From contig CM059977.1 of NCBI GenBank assembly GCA_030490835.1, positions 26,207,335 through 26,271,334 on the forward strand: a DNA stretch of 64,000 nucleotides, read 5' to 3'. The stretch comes from Annona cherimola. Taxonomy: Eukaryota > Streptophyta > Magnoliopsida > Magnoliales > Annonaceae. This document shows, piece after piece, positions 1-11,854 of this stretch. Numbering within the stretch: position 1 is the first letter of the stretch; every line of letters begins with the position of its first letter. A program made the translations under genes and the position numbers. The notes below the pieces were generated by a model that saw only the letters and a list, made by a program, of their open reading frames with translations, was not told the DNA's origin and did not search any database.

Positions 1-795
1 CAGATTAGGCCTTTTTTCATTAAAAAAACGTACATGTTAAATGCAATATATTTAGGGTTTGGAAGTAAAAGAAAAAAATTGGGAATGAGAATACTTTTTA
101 AAGTGAAAGAACAGTTTATGATAGTAATAATGATGATGAGTATAGATGATAAAATTAAAATAGAGGAAGTAATTATATGAAAAATGCAAAATAATAGAAA
201 AGTATAATAATTAAATAGTTAAAATGTCTAATCGTATTATAAAGTATGTAGAAAAAGAGTGATTTTTTTATAAAAAACTTCTACCGATAATGAAAGGGCC
301 CTTAGAAGATTTATTTTGCGGAATCCATTGACGTCAATTGGATTCCACCTTACTTAGTACTTTTTTATGATAGACCTTACTTAGTACTTATATGTTAGGA
401 ATAGAAATGAATGATTAAATTCAAAGAATATACGGAAATTTTAAAAGCGGCAACAATGATTGAAGAATAAGAATATATTATTGAAAAGTAAGGACAGTTT
501 TTTTTTTAATGGTAAAGAGCATGTATAGCTAGCCTTTAGCAACAATGGCTCCTCTTTTATGTAAATAAGTTACAAAAAAATCGTCACATGTAATCTCTTT
601 TTTTCATGTTGTTTGATAAAAAATCAACTACAAACATTATATTTAATATCATTTATATTATTATAAATATACTGATACACAAAAGTGAAAAGAAAGGAGA
701 GGTCTGTATAGTCCTAGTGTACATGTATAGTCCTAGTGTACACCTCCCTGCACTGGAGTATAATAGATCCAAATTCCAATCGTAGCATAAAATGT
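1..795. other. AT-rich DNA, no gene
   Basis: Positions about 60-235 resemble a worn copy of the 270-bp MITE family at 4117, with phrases such as GATGATGAGTATAG and AAAATTAAAATAGA. The rest shows no coding potential and no recognisable element. A short direct duplication of GTATAGTCCTAGTGTACA occurs at about 706-742. Confidence 0.4.
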
Positions 796-1757
796 AGGAG
801 TGCAACTCGGGCTCATGAAATTAGAGCTTATTTCGATCCTAACCCTAACCCTATTTATAAAATATCAACCCTAACCCTAACCCTAATTCTATTTGTAAAA
901 CCTAAACCTTACCCTATTTTTGAAAATTGGGTTCGGGTTGAGTTTTTGGTTGGAATTTATGTTGATGAATTTTCATTTTATTTAAAAGTGATAAGTTTAG
1001 AATTTCATATGAATAAATAATAATAACAAATCATGTAAGTAAATATAATAATATATAATCAAACTACATGTTTTTTAAAAAATAGTAATATAAAGAATAT
1101 TTTTAGAAAAAATTTAACATAAAAAATAAGATAAAGGAAGAAAATTAATGAGTGTAAAAGTAAATGATAGAAAGAAAAAATAAATATAAATGAAAATAAT
1201 ATACTTTATTTATAATAAAATTACAATATGTCAAACATATATTCAAATATAGATATAATAACATAAAATATGAAGAATATAAAAAAATATTAGTTAAATA
1301 GTACATATATAATATATTTTATAATAAATATAAAATGGGAAATCGAGCTTGGGTTCACTTGAACCCTAATCTTATCATATTTACAAATCAGGTTCCTCGG
1401 ATTCGAATTACGAAAAAGCAAGTTTCAACACAATTCAAAACCGGGTTCGATGCCAGCGCGCAAGGAAGCGTGCTGGTAACTCCGTTCGTTTGCACTGCAG
1501 CGACGTGAGTTCGAGTGGAGGCGTCAATCCTCCCTTATATAATGGGAGCGTCCTCCGAGTACTGCTGAAAAAAATGGGAAATTAGAAGACTGCTGTAAGG
1601 AAAAAACAAGATTTGCTAGAATGGTTTCAGTGCTTGATTGTAATAGATGTTGAAATAGATGTCGAGATGAATGTAAAATATACACCAATCAAAAAAAAAA
1701 AAAAAACCGGGTTCGATGGGCCAAGTTCGGTCTCAACCCAGCCTAAGTTGCACCCCT
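796..1757. mobile_element. hAT-like repeat with GGGGTGCAACT-type termini, carrying a nested SINE
   Basis: The left end reads AGGAGTGCAACTCGGGCTC and the right end, in reverse complement, AGGGGTGCAACTTAGGC. The interior is AT-rich with CCCTAA-like runs at 836-892 and no coding capacity. A related shorter copy lies at 14983-15602. A SINE inserted at 1453-1702 lengthens this copy. No target-site duplication is clear, so the class rests on the termini only. Confidence 0.55.
1453..1702 (+). mobile_element. tRNA-derived SINE with poly(A) tail and target-site duplication
   Basis: The 16-base sequence AAAACCGGGTTCGATG occurs on both sides (1437-1452 and 1703-1718), giving a target-site duplication. 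The insert of about 250 bp has an A-box-like TGGTAACTCCG at 1474-1484, a B-box-like GAGTTCGAGTGG at 1507-1518, the spacing expected of a pol III promoter, and a poly(A) tail ending at 1702. These are the marks of a short interspersed element mobilised by LINE machinery. No second copy was seen in the window. Confidence 0.75.
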
Positions 1758-3207
1758 CATGAAATGAAGATTGAAGTGGATCCGTTTCTCAATTGTTATA
1801 CCAAGACGTTCACACCAAAAGCGATATGTTCGCAGTTACGCCGAAGTTTTTGTTTTCTTGTAATTCATCCGGACGATAATGGTAGATGTATCATTCTTTT
1901 GTGTTTAGAACTATTTTTCATCTACTAGATCGAGTTTCATCTAGATTAAAGATCTACGTTACTCCTGTTTGACTAATTGTATAAAATCATAATAAAATTG
2001 TTTATTTACATATCAAATTGAAAATTGCATTTTTAACATTTAAACAGTTTAAAACACATCATTTTTATATGGATAAATGATTTTATAAAATATTATTATA
2101 TTATAAATTAATATAAAATGATATAAATATTTTTCATAATTTACATATATATTTTTAAGCTGCTTGGCGTGAAACTTATGCACTGGTTTAAAAGATGATG
2201 ACAAATGCAGCACATGGGATTTTACGTCGGAATCAAGGGAGGTCCGTTGAACGAATGGGGCTTACCAGCACCACATGTGGAGGGGTAGGTATGGGGTCGT
2301 ACTCGTACCAGACAGGCAGAGACTGTACCGAGAAAAAAAAAAAAAAAAAAAAAAAGAAGTAAACGAATGAGGTTTCACGGAGGATCACATTCACGCACAA
2401 ACGGAACCCGATTCCCAATACCAACTGCAGTTATCCCTAGCTTGGCCTGACATGGCGCTGACCGACGTCGTATATCTATCGGCCTATGCGGTGGTCCCTA
2501 ATCCCCGGGGCATTTGCCTTCCTCCCATTTTCTATGAATTTTGGAAATTTTATTCATAACTATCGGTGAGTCACTATTGGTTATGCAATTATTGAGGTGT
2601 GATCATGTTAGTTTGCATTAATAAAAAAATTTTTATAATAATTTTTTTAATTTTTTCTTCCTACACTTATTTATTTAAGTGTATTTAACATATAAACTAA
2701 ATTTTACTATTTTTGAATATATTTATATATCTTTTTGAAAATTTTAAACAACTATGTGTATGTATGTATTTAAAATACTCTTATTTTTAAAAATCTAAAA
2801 AGATATATACACATATCAAAAAATGGTAAAAACTTAGTTATATATTAAATATACTTAGATATACAACTGTATGAAAAAAATAAAAAAATATTAGAAATAA
2901 ATTTTTTGAGGTGGGCGAAGCTGAACATTTGCTTAACCGAGCTAACCGTATCATTTCTTTTTTTATGTGCAGTCTTATTAGCAAAAGTACCCTTGATCAT
3001 CAGCTTTTTTACTGGATTTTATTATTCGTCAGAGTCATGCAGTGAAATACAGATCCTAACCTAAAGACGGTAAAGGCGCTGTTGGAAAGTTTATGTGGGC
3101 AGAAATTATAAAATAGTGAAATGATGGGGAGATAAATGCAAATAGTCTAAAACCTTATCTATGATCCGCTGCGGCCGGGATGGAAATTAGAACTCTTCGC
3201 GCGCACG
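1758..3207. other. Spacer upstream of gene A
   Basis: The stretch holds a foldback element at 2594-2957, a poly(A) run at 2333-2355 and otherwise unassigned AT-rich sequence. A less AT-rich patch around 2400-2530 has no convincing reading frame. Confidence 0.4.
2594..2957. repeat. Foldback (long palindromic) element
   Basis: The arms pair over most of their length. The outer ends are GTGATCATGTTAG and, inverted, ATGATACGGTTAG, and the inner parts contain mirrored runs around TTTACTATTTTTG / AAAATGGTAAAAAC. It belongs to the same family as the elements at about 5860-6590 and 18423-19292. Confidence 0.55.
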
Positions 3208-3217
3208 ATATATATAT
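3208..3217 (+). promoter_or_regulatory. Putative TATA box of gene A
   Basis: ATATATATAT lies 85 bp before the exon 1 ATG at 3293. The placement suits a plant core promoter with a short 5' leader and supports exon 1 as a genuine first exon, not a stray fragment. No transcript evidence is available. Confidence 0.5.
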
Positions 3218-3292
3218 CAAAACGGCTGGGCAGACAATTTCCCAAAGCCCTCTGCGTACTGTAGTGAAGCGGAGGAGAAACAGAAGTAGAGA

Positions 3293-4887
3293 ATGGAGAA
3301 AGCTCGAGAGCCGCAGAAGGCCTTTGGATGGGCTGCCAGAGATCCTTCTGGAATCCTTTCCCCCTTCTCTTTCTTCAGAAGGTTCGTTTTCCTCCTCTCT
3401 CCTTGCCCTCGGTGAGGTGTTTCCTAGAATTTCTCCAGCATATATCGGTGCTGCCTTTTCTTTTCTTCTTTTTTGCCCCCTCTTTAAGAAAATTTCCCGA
3501 CTTCTTCTGGCATATCTTTTTGTAGGATTCGACGTCTTCACTTTATTCTCTCTTTATGTTAATCACGTTTTATAATTTTTATGAGTAATGATCTAAGAGC
3601 TCTGATGCGGCGCTTACCTCTCCTGGTGGCAGCCGGAATTGTAAAGCAAAAATACGAATGGCTGGATCTTTTGTATTAAATGAGAAACTAATGTACTATT
3701 GTACTGTTGAGGGACTAAATTAAAAACAAAATCGTAAGCCCGTCAACCCATCCGAAACTGTCTTCCTCACCTCTCCCGCCTGTCTTCCTCACCTCTCCAT
3801 GCGATCCTTAATCGGTTCTGACGGGAACCGATGAGGACGAAAGTGACTGAAGGTTGCTGATGCGGACGGTTCCTTCACCACCACCACCAACACCCCCCCC
3901 CCCCCCCCAAAAAAAAAAAAAAAAAAAACCAAGCCTCTCTCCTTGCCCCCCACCATTTCGCTGCCTTACCTCATTTTTCCATGAAAAAGCGGCATCAAAG
4001 ATAGAGATTTGAAGAGGAAGAGCAGGAAGGAGACAGCAGATTTGAGAAAGAAAAGCATGGGACAGGAAGTTACAGTGGTGGGGAAACCAAAAATGAGAAA
4101 CAAAAGATGCAATGTAGGGTGTGTTTGGTAATGAATAAAACTTTTGATGAAAAGTTTTGGAGAGTAAAAGTTGTCAAATGATGTGATATGATAGGGGTAA
4201 TGATGAGTAGTAAAGAGGATAAAGTTAAAATAGATAGGTTAGTTGTATGGATAGTTGTGTAGAAATGATTGAAAAGTAGGGTAGTTGTATAGAAAAATGT
4301 GAAAAAATAATTAAAAAATATAATAATCGTAGAGAGTGAAAAGTTTTAGATTGACTTGACATTTTTTGTCACTTGCCAAACACACCCGTAGTAAAAAATG
4401 GTGGATCTGGAAGGAGAAGATACCTCCGAAGATATGGTCTTCAATCGACAAAGCCCGCCAAGATTCGAAGTAGGCCTAGACGGTATGTCTTTTGAGAGAA
4501 AAGAAGGAACATCTGCAGGCACCCGATTTGGTTGGCAAAGATCGGATTTTTCTTTGTTTTCTTTAAAAAAAATCTTTACATCAGTGGTATGCGGATGCAG
4601 TTGAATCTCTGTTAGCAGGTGCCCCACCGTGAGCAGATAGACGAGACGGAGATGTCAATGAGAGAGAGAGGCGCATCACCCATTGAGTTTTTATCTCATG
4701 AACACTAGATCTCTTCTTGGGTGTCTGCCAAAGGATGAGTTCTCAACGGGGTTGAGTGAGGATTGGCGAAACTTCAAGCCCCCAACAACCGCAGCAGAAA
4801 CACACCTAAGAAAATACAATAAAATCCAATGTGATTGGGCTGGAATCGAATGGAGCTATCTCAAATCTGGCATGAGTGTATAAAAAG

Positions 4888-4925
<38 letters not shown>

Positions 4926-6963
4926 TGGGAGAATTAGGCAGAGGAATCTGGTGTGCAGGGTTGGTTTTTATTGGTGATTAGAGAGAGGCAGAGAGAAGAT
5001 GATGAAAAGAGGTGGGGTTGAGAACTAATTTGTACATCCAAATCCTCACCCCTAATAATCCAAATGGTGTTGTGGAAGAGGAAGGAGAGAATGGAAGTTT
5101 TTTATTATTCAGGGTGTGGTGGAGAAGTGATAAAATATTCCTGCAAAGTATTTTTGAAGAGCGCAAGGTTGGTGTTTATTGGTGATTAGAGAGAGAGATG
5201 ATGATGAAAAGAGGCGGGGTCCCGAAATAGTTTGTAATCCAAATCGTCACCCCTTTATAATCGTCACGACAGAACTTCTGGATGAAAAGTTTTTGACAAT
5301 GAGAGGCGCAATTGAGTTGGGGGTTTCAATTTAATCCCTCGGTGTATCCTTAGCCTAGTTTTTTTCATGCGAAAGGATCCAATCATCTATATTTTCGTTG
5401 CATAATCCCAAGGTTGCTCTTCGACGGGCTAAGCGCCTGGGTATCTTATAATTTGATACTCACGTGAGCATGGAGCTCTGTATACTTATCTTTAATTTTG
5501 CTAATTTTAAATCTAAACTATTCATAATATTTGACATATATTTGTTTTATTATGCTGCAAATTTTTTTTTGAAAACTCATATTCTGTAATAAATAGCATT
5601 TTTTGAAAGTAATATATAATTATTAAAATTTTTGAAAAATGTATGAATAAAGTATAACAAAGTTTGAAATACATGAATTTTTTAAAATGGTAAATACATG
5701 CACATGGATAAATACGAGGAATGATCATTTCTCAAAAGGAGAAGTGATTCTATTAGCCTGAACTAAGTAAATGTCTCACTTAGTTTACTTTAAAAAATTT
5801 ATTTTTTTAAACACCTCAAAAAACCTATTTACAACACTTTTTTTCTTTTTCTTTTTCTTTTGAGGAGTGATCCTATTAGTTCGGGCTAAGCAAATGTCTC
5901 GCTTATCAGAAAACCTATTTACAACGAATTTTTTTATTTTTTATTTTTATTCATACACTTGTTTATCTAAGTGTATTTAACATATAAATCAAGTTTTACC
6001 ATTTTGGATATTGTATATATTTTTAAAAAAATTTAAAGACAAAAGTAGTTTAAATACATATATACAAAAATGTTTAAAAATCTCAAAAAAAAATATACGC
6101 ATATCCAAAATTGGCAAAAGTTGATTTATATGTTAAATACACGGGCCCTGGTTCAATGCACCCGGGTGTACTTCACCCCTTTTTTCTTATTTTTTTTTGA
6201 AAATTTTTTTACACGACTGTTAATCTAAGTCTATTTAACATGTGTATAAATTTTTATAATTTTTGGAGATTTTTAGATATTTTTTTTATTTTTAAAATTA
6301 CTAAAAATGCCACTGATTTTTAAAAAATCCGAAAAAATATCTAAAAATATTTAAAAATGGTAAAAATTTATACATATATTAAATAGACTTAGATTAACAT
6401 TTTCATAAAAAAAAGTTTCAAAAAAAATAAAAAAAATGGGTAAAGTACACCCGGGTGCATTGAACCGGGGTCCTAAATACACTTAGATAAACAAGTGCAT
6501 GAAGAAAAATAAAAAAAGTTTGCGAATGAATTTTTTGAAGTAGGCTAAGCAAAATATTTACTTAACTCGAGCTAATAGGATTATTACTTTTTTCTTTATA
6601 TACTTCTTTATGTAAAGGTATATACACTTGTGTATATCTTTTTTAAAAAATTTAAAGATAGGGGTATTTTAAATACATATATGCACATATGTTTAAAAAT
6701 TTCAAAAAAATACATACACATATCCAAAAATGGCAAAACTTGGTTTATATGTTAAATATACTTACATAAACAAGTATATGAAAAAAAGTAGTTGTAAATG
6801 GATTTTTGAGGTAGGCTAAGCAGGACATTCATTTAGCTCGAAGTGATAGGATTATTCATCTTTTTCTTCATACACTTATTTATCTAAGTGCATTTAATAT
6901 ATAAACCAAGTTTTACCATTTTTGGTTATGAGTATATATTTTTTTGAGATTTTTAAAGATATG

Positions 6964-7001
<38 letters not shown>

Positions 7002-10000
7002 ATAGATGTATACATATGTAAACATAGATGTTGATATAGTGCACTCGGGTGTTTTAACTCATTTTTTAATTTTTTTGAAATTTTTTTATATAACTGTTAA
7101 TCTAAATGTATTTAACATGTGTATCAATTTTTACTATTTTTTGAGTATTTTAGAATACAAGATGGATTATGATACGGTGCACCCAAGTACACTTAGCTTT
7201 GATGCACCCATGAGCAAAAATTTATTTTTAAATTTTTTAAATTTTTTAAATACAATTATTAATCTAAATGTATTTAACATATGTATTAATTTTTACTTTT
7301 TCAAGGACTTTTAGATATTTATTTTTTAAAATCATTGGCATTTTCGTAATTAATAAATTACAAAAATGTCACTGATTTTAAAAAAAAAAACTAAAAATCT
7401 CCAAAAATGATAAGAATTGATACACATGTCAAATACACCTATATCAACAGTTGTATTAAAAAATTTAAAAAAAGTAAGTGAAATGCACATTCAGTGAAGC
7501 CCCAAACAAAATTTACCTAAAATTTTAAGGTAAGGTGTTCCTTTGGTTGGATAAGTTCTGTCCCAAATATATTTTTACACTATTTTCAAAACCTTGTACT
7601 ATATTCTATTTTAGATTGTTTAGTTCTAGATGTACCATATCTTATTTTTCAAGGTCGTTTGGGTTCCAGCTCCAATTTTAAATCAATTCTTTATATTAAT
7701 CTTTATATTACATTTAAAAATCATAATCTAATACAACATTTAGTTAAAAACTTATAGTGAATATGATAATGATATAGTTTTAAAATACATTTATTAGATA
7801 TATTGAATAATATATAAATTAAATATATTTATGTATTTTAAAATATATGTTTTATATTTTTGAAGATATAATTATTTCCTAAAAGAGATTAATATACAAG
7901 CTTGATTATATACATCATGATGTATTGTAGGCTAAGATACAACATTCGTTTATTTTTACGATTAGTTATATTTTTAAATTTTTTCTTCAAAACATGTTTT
8001 TCTAAGTGTATTTAATCTATATACAGAGTTTTACAATTTTACAATATTTTTAAATATTTTTTTTAAAAAAAAAAATCAAGTTTTTTTAGGGGCAAAAAAT
8101 GACATGAATGCCCCTAAATTTGATAATATTTTTAAAAATAAAATAAATATATAAAAGTATTGTAAAATGATAAAACTTAATATACGAATTAAATACAATT
8201 AGGAAAACATATTTATGAAGAAAAAATAAATAAAAATAAAATAAATTAATATTATATTTTAGCTTAAAATGCATCATAGTATATGTAATTATTCTCCTTT
8301 AATATATATATATATCATTAATTCGAGTTGGTTCTGGATACTCAGACTTTTAAAAGTCATCCAAACCTTATTATATTAGGTATTTTTTTATTTGAAACTT
8401 ATCCCGCCCTATAAGTAAAAAAATAAGAACTTATTAGGTTAACCCACACGTATACTACTCAAGTTACACTCCAATTCATAGGCTTTTCTTTGAAAAAAAA
8501 AATCCAAAATTAATTTTAGCCTAATAATTATCCGGGACCTGATTAGGCCTTTTACCTAGAAAAATTTTCTTTTATAATAACGAAATTGGTTTACGATCGC
8601 TTAGATAGGCAAATTGCTTGAATATGAGGTTATTCGCGCATGTGTCTATCCTTTTTACTTATAATTATATTTTTACTGATAAATTTTATTTTTTCAAAAT
8701 ATTACTAGAAGTATCAAAATAATAAGTTTTCAAAGGATGTTTAAGAGGATAAATATTTCACTCACGCAAATATTTTGAAAATATGGGTAAAAGTAAATTA
8801 TGATCAAATGTCGGAGGTTTGCAAAAATGCCCCTTATCTTTTGCTGTCGTTTGCAGTGGCTGTGGCTGGTGCACTGCAGCTAGCCTCGAATTCATTGACT
8901 ACTTTTCTTTCGCAGAAAAAGGAGTTCACGGGTTTGCTTCTGTTGCAGGGCTAATGGGGCGGATGATATAACGATCAAGATTCTCTACTGTGGCATCTGT
9001 CATACGGATCTTCACGCGGTCAAGAACGATTGGAGAGACGCTGTCTACCCACTTCTCCCTGGGTAACAACCATCACCTTTCTCTCCTCTGTTTTTCAATT
9101 CGAAATATGTTCCAGACTGCCCAATATATTATCCTTAATCCCATCTGGGTATCTCTGAAATGTCCAAGCAATAATCATGTAAGATTACAGTGACAAATCA
9201 ATCTGATGCTGCACTGCAGGCATGAGATTGTTGGAGTAGTGACTGAAGTGGGGTCCAAGGTGTCAAAGTTCAAGGTGGGAGATAAGGCAGGTCTTGGATG
9301 CTTGGTTGGAGCATGTGGTTCCTGCAATGAATGCAAGGAAGAACTGGAGAATTATTGTTTGAAGAGGATCTTCACCTACAACAGCGACTACTATGATGGC
9401 ACGAGGACTTATGGGGGTTATTCCAATTTTGTGGTGGTGAAGGATCATTTTGCTGTCCACATCCCTGAAGGCGTGGCCCTTGATGGGGTAGCTCCCCTTC
9501 TGTGCGCTGGGATAACTGTCTATAGCCCAATGGTGTACTTCGGACTCAGCAAGCCGGGGTTGCATCTGGGTGTGGTGGGGCTGGGGGGACTTGGCCATGT
9601 GGCTGTGAGGTTTGCCAAGGCGTTTGGGATGAAAGTGACTGTCATCAGCACATCCCCGAGTAAGGAGAAGGAAGCAATTATGCATCTTGGCGCTGATGCC
9701 TTCCTGATTAGCCGTGATGAGAAACAGATGCAGGTAATTAGAAACATATCTTCCATGATGCACTCAGATGAGGCAGGCATTCAGTGACTAATCTGTTCTT
9801 GCGCGGTGTAGGCGGCCATGGGCACCATGGATGGCATCATCGACACAGTCTCTGCACTCCACCCTCTTGTTCCATTGATCAATCTGCTCAAGACTAATGG
9901 GAGGCTGGTTTTGGTGGGAGTGCCATCCGAGCCTCTTGCTCTACCAGCTTTCCCTCTAATTGGGGGTGAGTACATATCATTTTCTATCCTGAAATTAGTA

Positions 10001-10267
10001 GAGGTTGCATGGAATATTATGTGAACTAAATGACATTGGAAATGGGAATATGATAATGTAGGGAGGAAGGCAGTGAGTGGAAGTATGATAGGAGGGATGA
10101 AGGAGACCCAAGAGATGATAGACTTTGCGGCCAAGCACAAGATAACTGCAGACATTGAGGTGATCTCAATGGACTACGTTAACACGGCCATGGAGCGGCT
10201 TGCGAAGAATGACGTCCGTTATCGATTCGTCATTGATGTGGGCAACACACTCAAAGAAGCTCTGTGA
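3293..10267 (+). CDS. Gene A: CAD-family alcohol dehydrogenase, 5 exons, 358 aa
   Basis: Exons 3293..3381, 8949..9062, 9220..9733, 9812..9965 and 10062..10267 join into 1077 nt with every junction GT-AG and in phase. The product is a cytosolic-type zinc-dependent NADP(H) alcohol dehydrogenase that would interconvert an aldehyde and its alcohol; the substrate cannot be read from sequence. Catalytic zinc ligands are C47 (CGICH), H69-E70 (PGHE) and C163 (LLCAG). Structural zinc cysteines are C100, C103, C106 and C114. The Rossmann loop GLGGLG is at 188-193 and an S-T-S triplet at 211-213 follows the second strand, as in NADP(H)-using CADs. W58 in KNDW is typical of the SAD/ELI3/mannitol-dehydrogenase branch rather than of lignin CAD. 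Exon 1 lies 5.6 kb upstream of exon 2, across repeats, so its assignment is the least certain part; it fits in phase and in family sequence ([11 protein letters not shown]). Introns 3 and 4 (78 and 96 bp) resemble those of C and D. The start is the first ATG downstream of a TATA box. Confidence 0.87.
3886..3929. repeat. CACCAC, poly(C) and poly(A) low-complexity tract
   Basis: Inside intron 1 of gene A, a CACCACCAC stretch runs into about 17 C and then about 20 A. This is simple sequence with no visible function. Confidence 0.8.
4117..4387. mobile_element. Tourist-like MITE in intron 1 of gene A, 3-bp TSD
   Basis: A 271-bp element with termini GGGTGTGTTTGG and CCAAACACACCC, flanked by GTA on both sides (4114-4116, 4388-4390). 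The 3-bp duplication and GGG-starting inverted repeats fit PIF/Harbinger-derived Tourist MITEs. It has no coding capacity. Related copies lie at 27329-27619 and 38561-38840, with older ones elsewhere. Confidence 0.78.
4890..4922. repeat. (AG)n microsatellite
   Basis: About sixteen uninterrupted AG units in intron 1 of gene A, likely to vary in length. Confidence 0.9.
4961..5262. repeat. Pair of imperfect direct repeats of about 95 bp
   Basis: Copies at about 4961-5060 and 5166-5262 share TTATTGGTGATTAGAGAGAG, GATGATGAAAAGAGG and a segment with AATCC, CACCCCT and ATAATC. They lie in intron 1 of gene A and look like an old local duplication. Confidence 0.6.
5740..7500. repeat. Nest of foldback elements in intron 1 of gene A
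   Basis: Several long palindromes overlap here. They share arms with TCATACACTTGTTTATCTAA, GTTTTACCATTTTTGGAT and their reverse complements, and ends such as GATCCTATTAGTTCGGGCTA / TAGCCGAGCTAATAGGATTA-like sequence. One (about 5861-6590) is split by the element at 6143-6473. An (AT)n microsatellite lies at about 6968-6998. Elements with GTGCACCC-type ends follow at about 7030-7500. There is no coding capacity. Confidence 0.6.
6143..6473. mobile_element. MULE-like foldback MITE with 9-bp TSD, nested in another foldback element
   Basis: This 331-bp element is almost wholly palindromic. Its ends are GGGCCCTGGTTCAATGCACC and, inverted, GGACCCCGGTTCAATGCACC. TAAATACAC flanks it on both sides (6134-6142, 6474-6482). 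A 9-bp duplication is typical of Mutator-like transposition. Removing it restores the arm sequence of the surrounding element (compare about 6745-6780). Confidence 0.75.
7540..8475. repeat. hAT-like repeat with a nested foldback element
   Basis: The outer parts (about 7540-7910 and 8290-8475) resemble the copy at 36390-36885, both containing a sequence like TTTATATTATATTTGAAAATCATAAT. A foldback element with ends near CATGATGTATTGTAGGCTAA and its inverse interrupts it at about 7912-8290. Similar foldbacks occur at 32660-33030 and 49640-49990. Confidence 0.5.
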
Positions 10268-10854
10268 ATGATCCTAACGCTTGCTTTGCTTTTTACAAGT
10301 GACCACCAAGCACGGCTGCCCATGTAGTCAACTATTGCATGATTCCTGTTGAGCGATTTGCTTATTATTTATGGGGTTGTATTGGTCTATTTCGAATGAC
10401 TCATACTTCTTTTATTTCGGGCTAAATTTATATGAAGTTGTTTGGCACTGTTCGTTTGATCTTAGAAATAGGTCGTGTAATAGTGATACGAGTTCATCGT
10501 ATGAGATACCAATTTTTATTTTTATTTTTATTTTTTTGTGTAATGTATTGCAACGTGTAGTCCACGACGGCCTACTTTAGGTGATTTTGGTGGCATTGAT
10601 GGAGTGGAAAATGAGAAAGGAAACATTTTGGAATTATATGAGTGATATGAATTAATATAGGTGAAGTTGGAATAAATAAAGTAGTTGAAAAGAAAAATGA
10701 TTGAATTATAAAAGTAAAGTTGGAAAAATAAAATCGTTTAAAGATCGAAAAATTTGGAGATGGAATCCCGTAGAATTCCATGTACATGCATTACATACAG
10801 CCCTTTAATAACATTGTTCCAATAAGTGCCCTACTACATAATATTGACTTGATG

Positions 10855-11410
10855 GTAAGTTTTTTCTCACACTTTCCTGTTCTAAGGGAACGCACTCGGT
10901 GGTGCCTTACCCTAGCAATATTAGCCTGTACCCATGGTCCTTTTTTCTCTTTCCTTTCAGTAACTTTAGTCTAGCCGTCTTTTGGTCAAACCTTACTTCC
11001 CTATTCTAAAGGCATTAGCTTGGTGTTGCCCTACCTTACTAATATTAGGCTTATTAGCCCGATACGTGATGATCCTTTTTTCTCCTTCATCCCATAACTT
11101 TAAACTAGCCGCCTTTTGGCCATTCCTAGCTGGGATGAAATGAAGATTAGATGAGAATTTGAAATAGAATTATATTAAAAATGAAAAAAAAAAAAAAAGT
11201 AAATTGGAACTAAAAAAATTATTTTAAAAATGAAAAAAAAAAATTGGGAAACGGAAAATTACATTCCAAAATCATCTCATTCCAGCGGTGAACGCGCAGG
11301 AAACTAGCTTGGTGGTGCCTTACCCTAGTAATATTGGCCCCATACATGATGGTCCTTTTTTCTCCTACCTCCAAGTGACTTTAACCTACCATCTTTTCGT
11401 CAACCCCTCC
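10855..11410. repeat. Three imperfect direct repeats of about 130 bp
   Basis: Units at about 10855-10990, 10991-11120 and 11290-11410 share GGTG(T/G)TGCC(T)TACC, AATATT(A/G)G, TGATGGTCCTTTTTTCTC and a closing C(C/A)(G/T)CTTTTGGTCA-like phrase. The third is separated from the second by a MITE-like insert at 11130-11287. Confidence 0.6.
11130..11287. mobile_element. Small MITE-like insert with GCTGG(G/A)ATGA inverted ends
   Basis: The left end reads GCTGGGATGAAAT and the right end, inverted, GCTGGAATGAGAT. The interior is A-rich. It splits the direct-repeat array. No clear duplication of the target was seen. Confidence 0.5.
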
Positions 11411-11854
11411 ACCTTAACATGGTAGTTGTATTCACTTGCAAGTTGCAAGTAATTTTAAACCGACCTTCTAGGAGTCAAAACACATGACATCCAAGTACTC
11501 GTTTTCATATCATTAATCGGTGACAGGCAAGTTTATTCTTTTGTCTGAAAACACAAAGCATTGAAACGAGAAAAGGGAGAAAACAGAGCACATCAATATC
11601 AGAGTATTGGTGGGTATCCGTAAGAACAGTAGACAATCATAACCGGGCGAGTAATTTATTTGTTTAAAATCTGTCACATCGATCCATCCCCGAGTCTCTA
11701 TCACACTCCATACATCTTACAAGATCAAACAACCACTGCTAGACAACTTTGGATTGAGCTCAAAGTGAAACACCCAACAGAGGACCACAAACGCAGGTAG
11801 AAGTGTTGGCGGTGAGAAACGCCTTGAAGCAAGCAAAGCCAACACAAGGATCAT

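Larger units (their letters stand above)
10268..11854. other. Tail-to-tail spacer between genes A and B
   Basis: It holds the 3' flanks of both genes, a degenerate AT-rich repeat at about 10590-10770, three imperfect direct repeats (10855-11410) and a small MITE between the second and third. No gene is seen. Confidence 0.5.

Noticed and set aside
836..900. CCCTAA repeats that look like telomere sequence
   Set aside because: The run is short and irregular and lies inside a hAT-like repeat whose second copy has similar phrases; it is not an interstitial telomere.
3155..3541. 128- and 131-codon frames over gene A exon 1
   Set aside because: They use other frames or strands and overlap the exon that fits the CAD family in phase.
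5740..7500. Regularly recurring short motifs considered as a CRISPR-like or satellite array
   Set aside because: The repeats are inverted pairs of foldback transposons of uneven size in a plant genome, not direct repeats with unique spacers.
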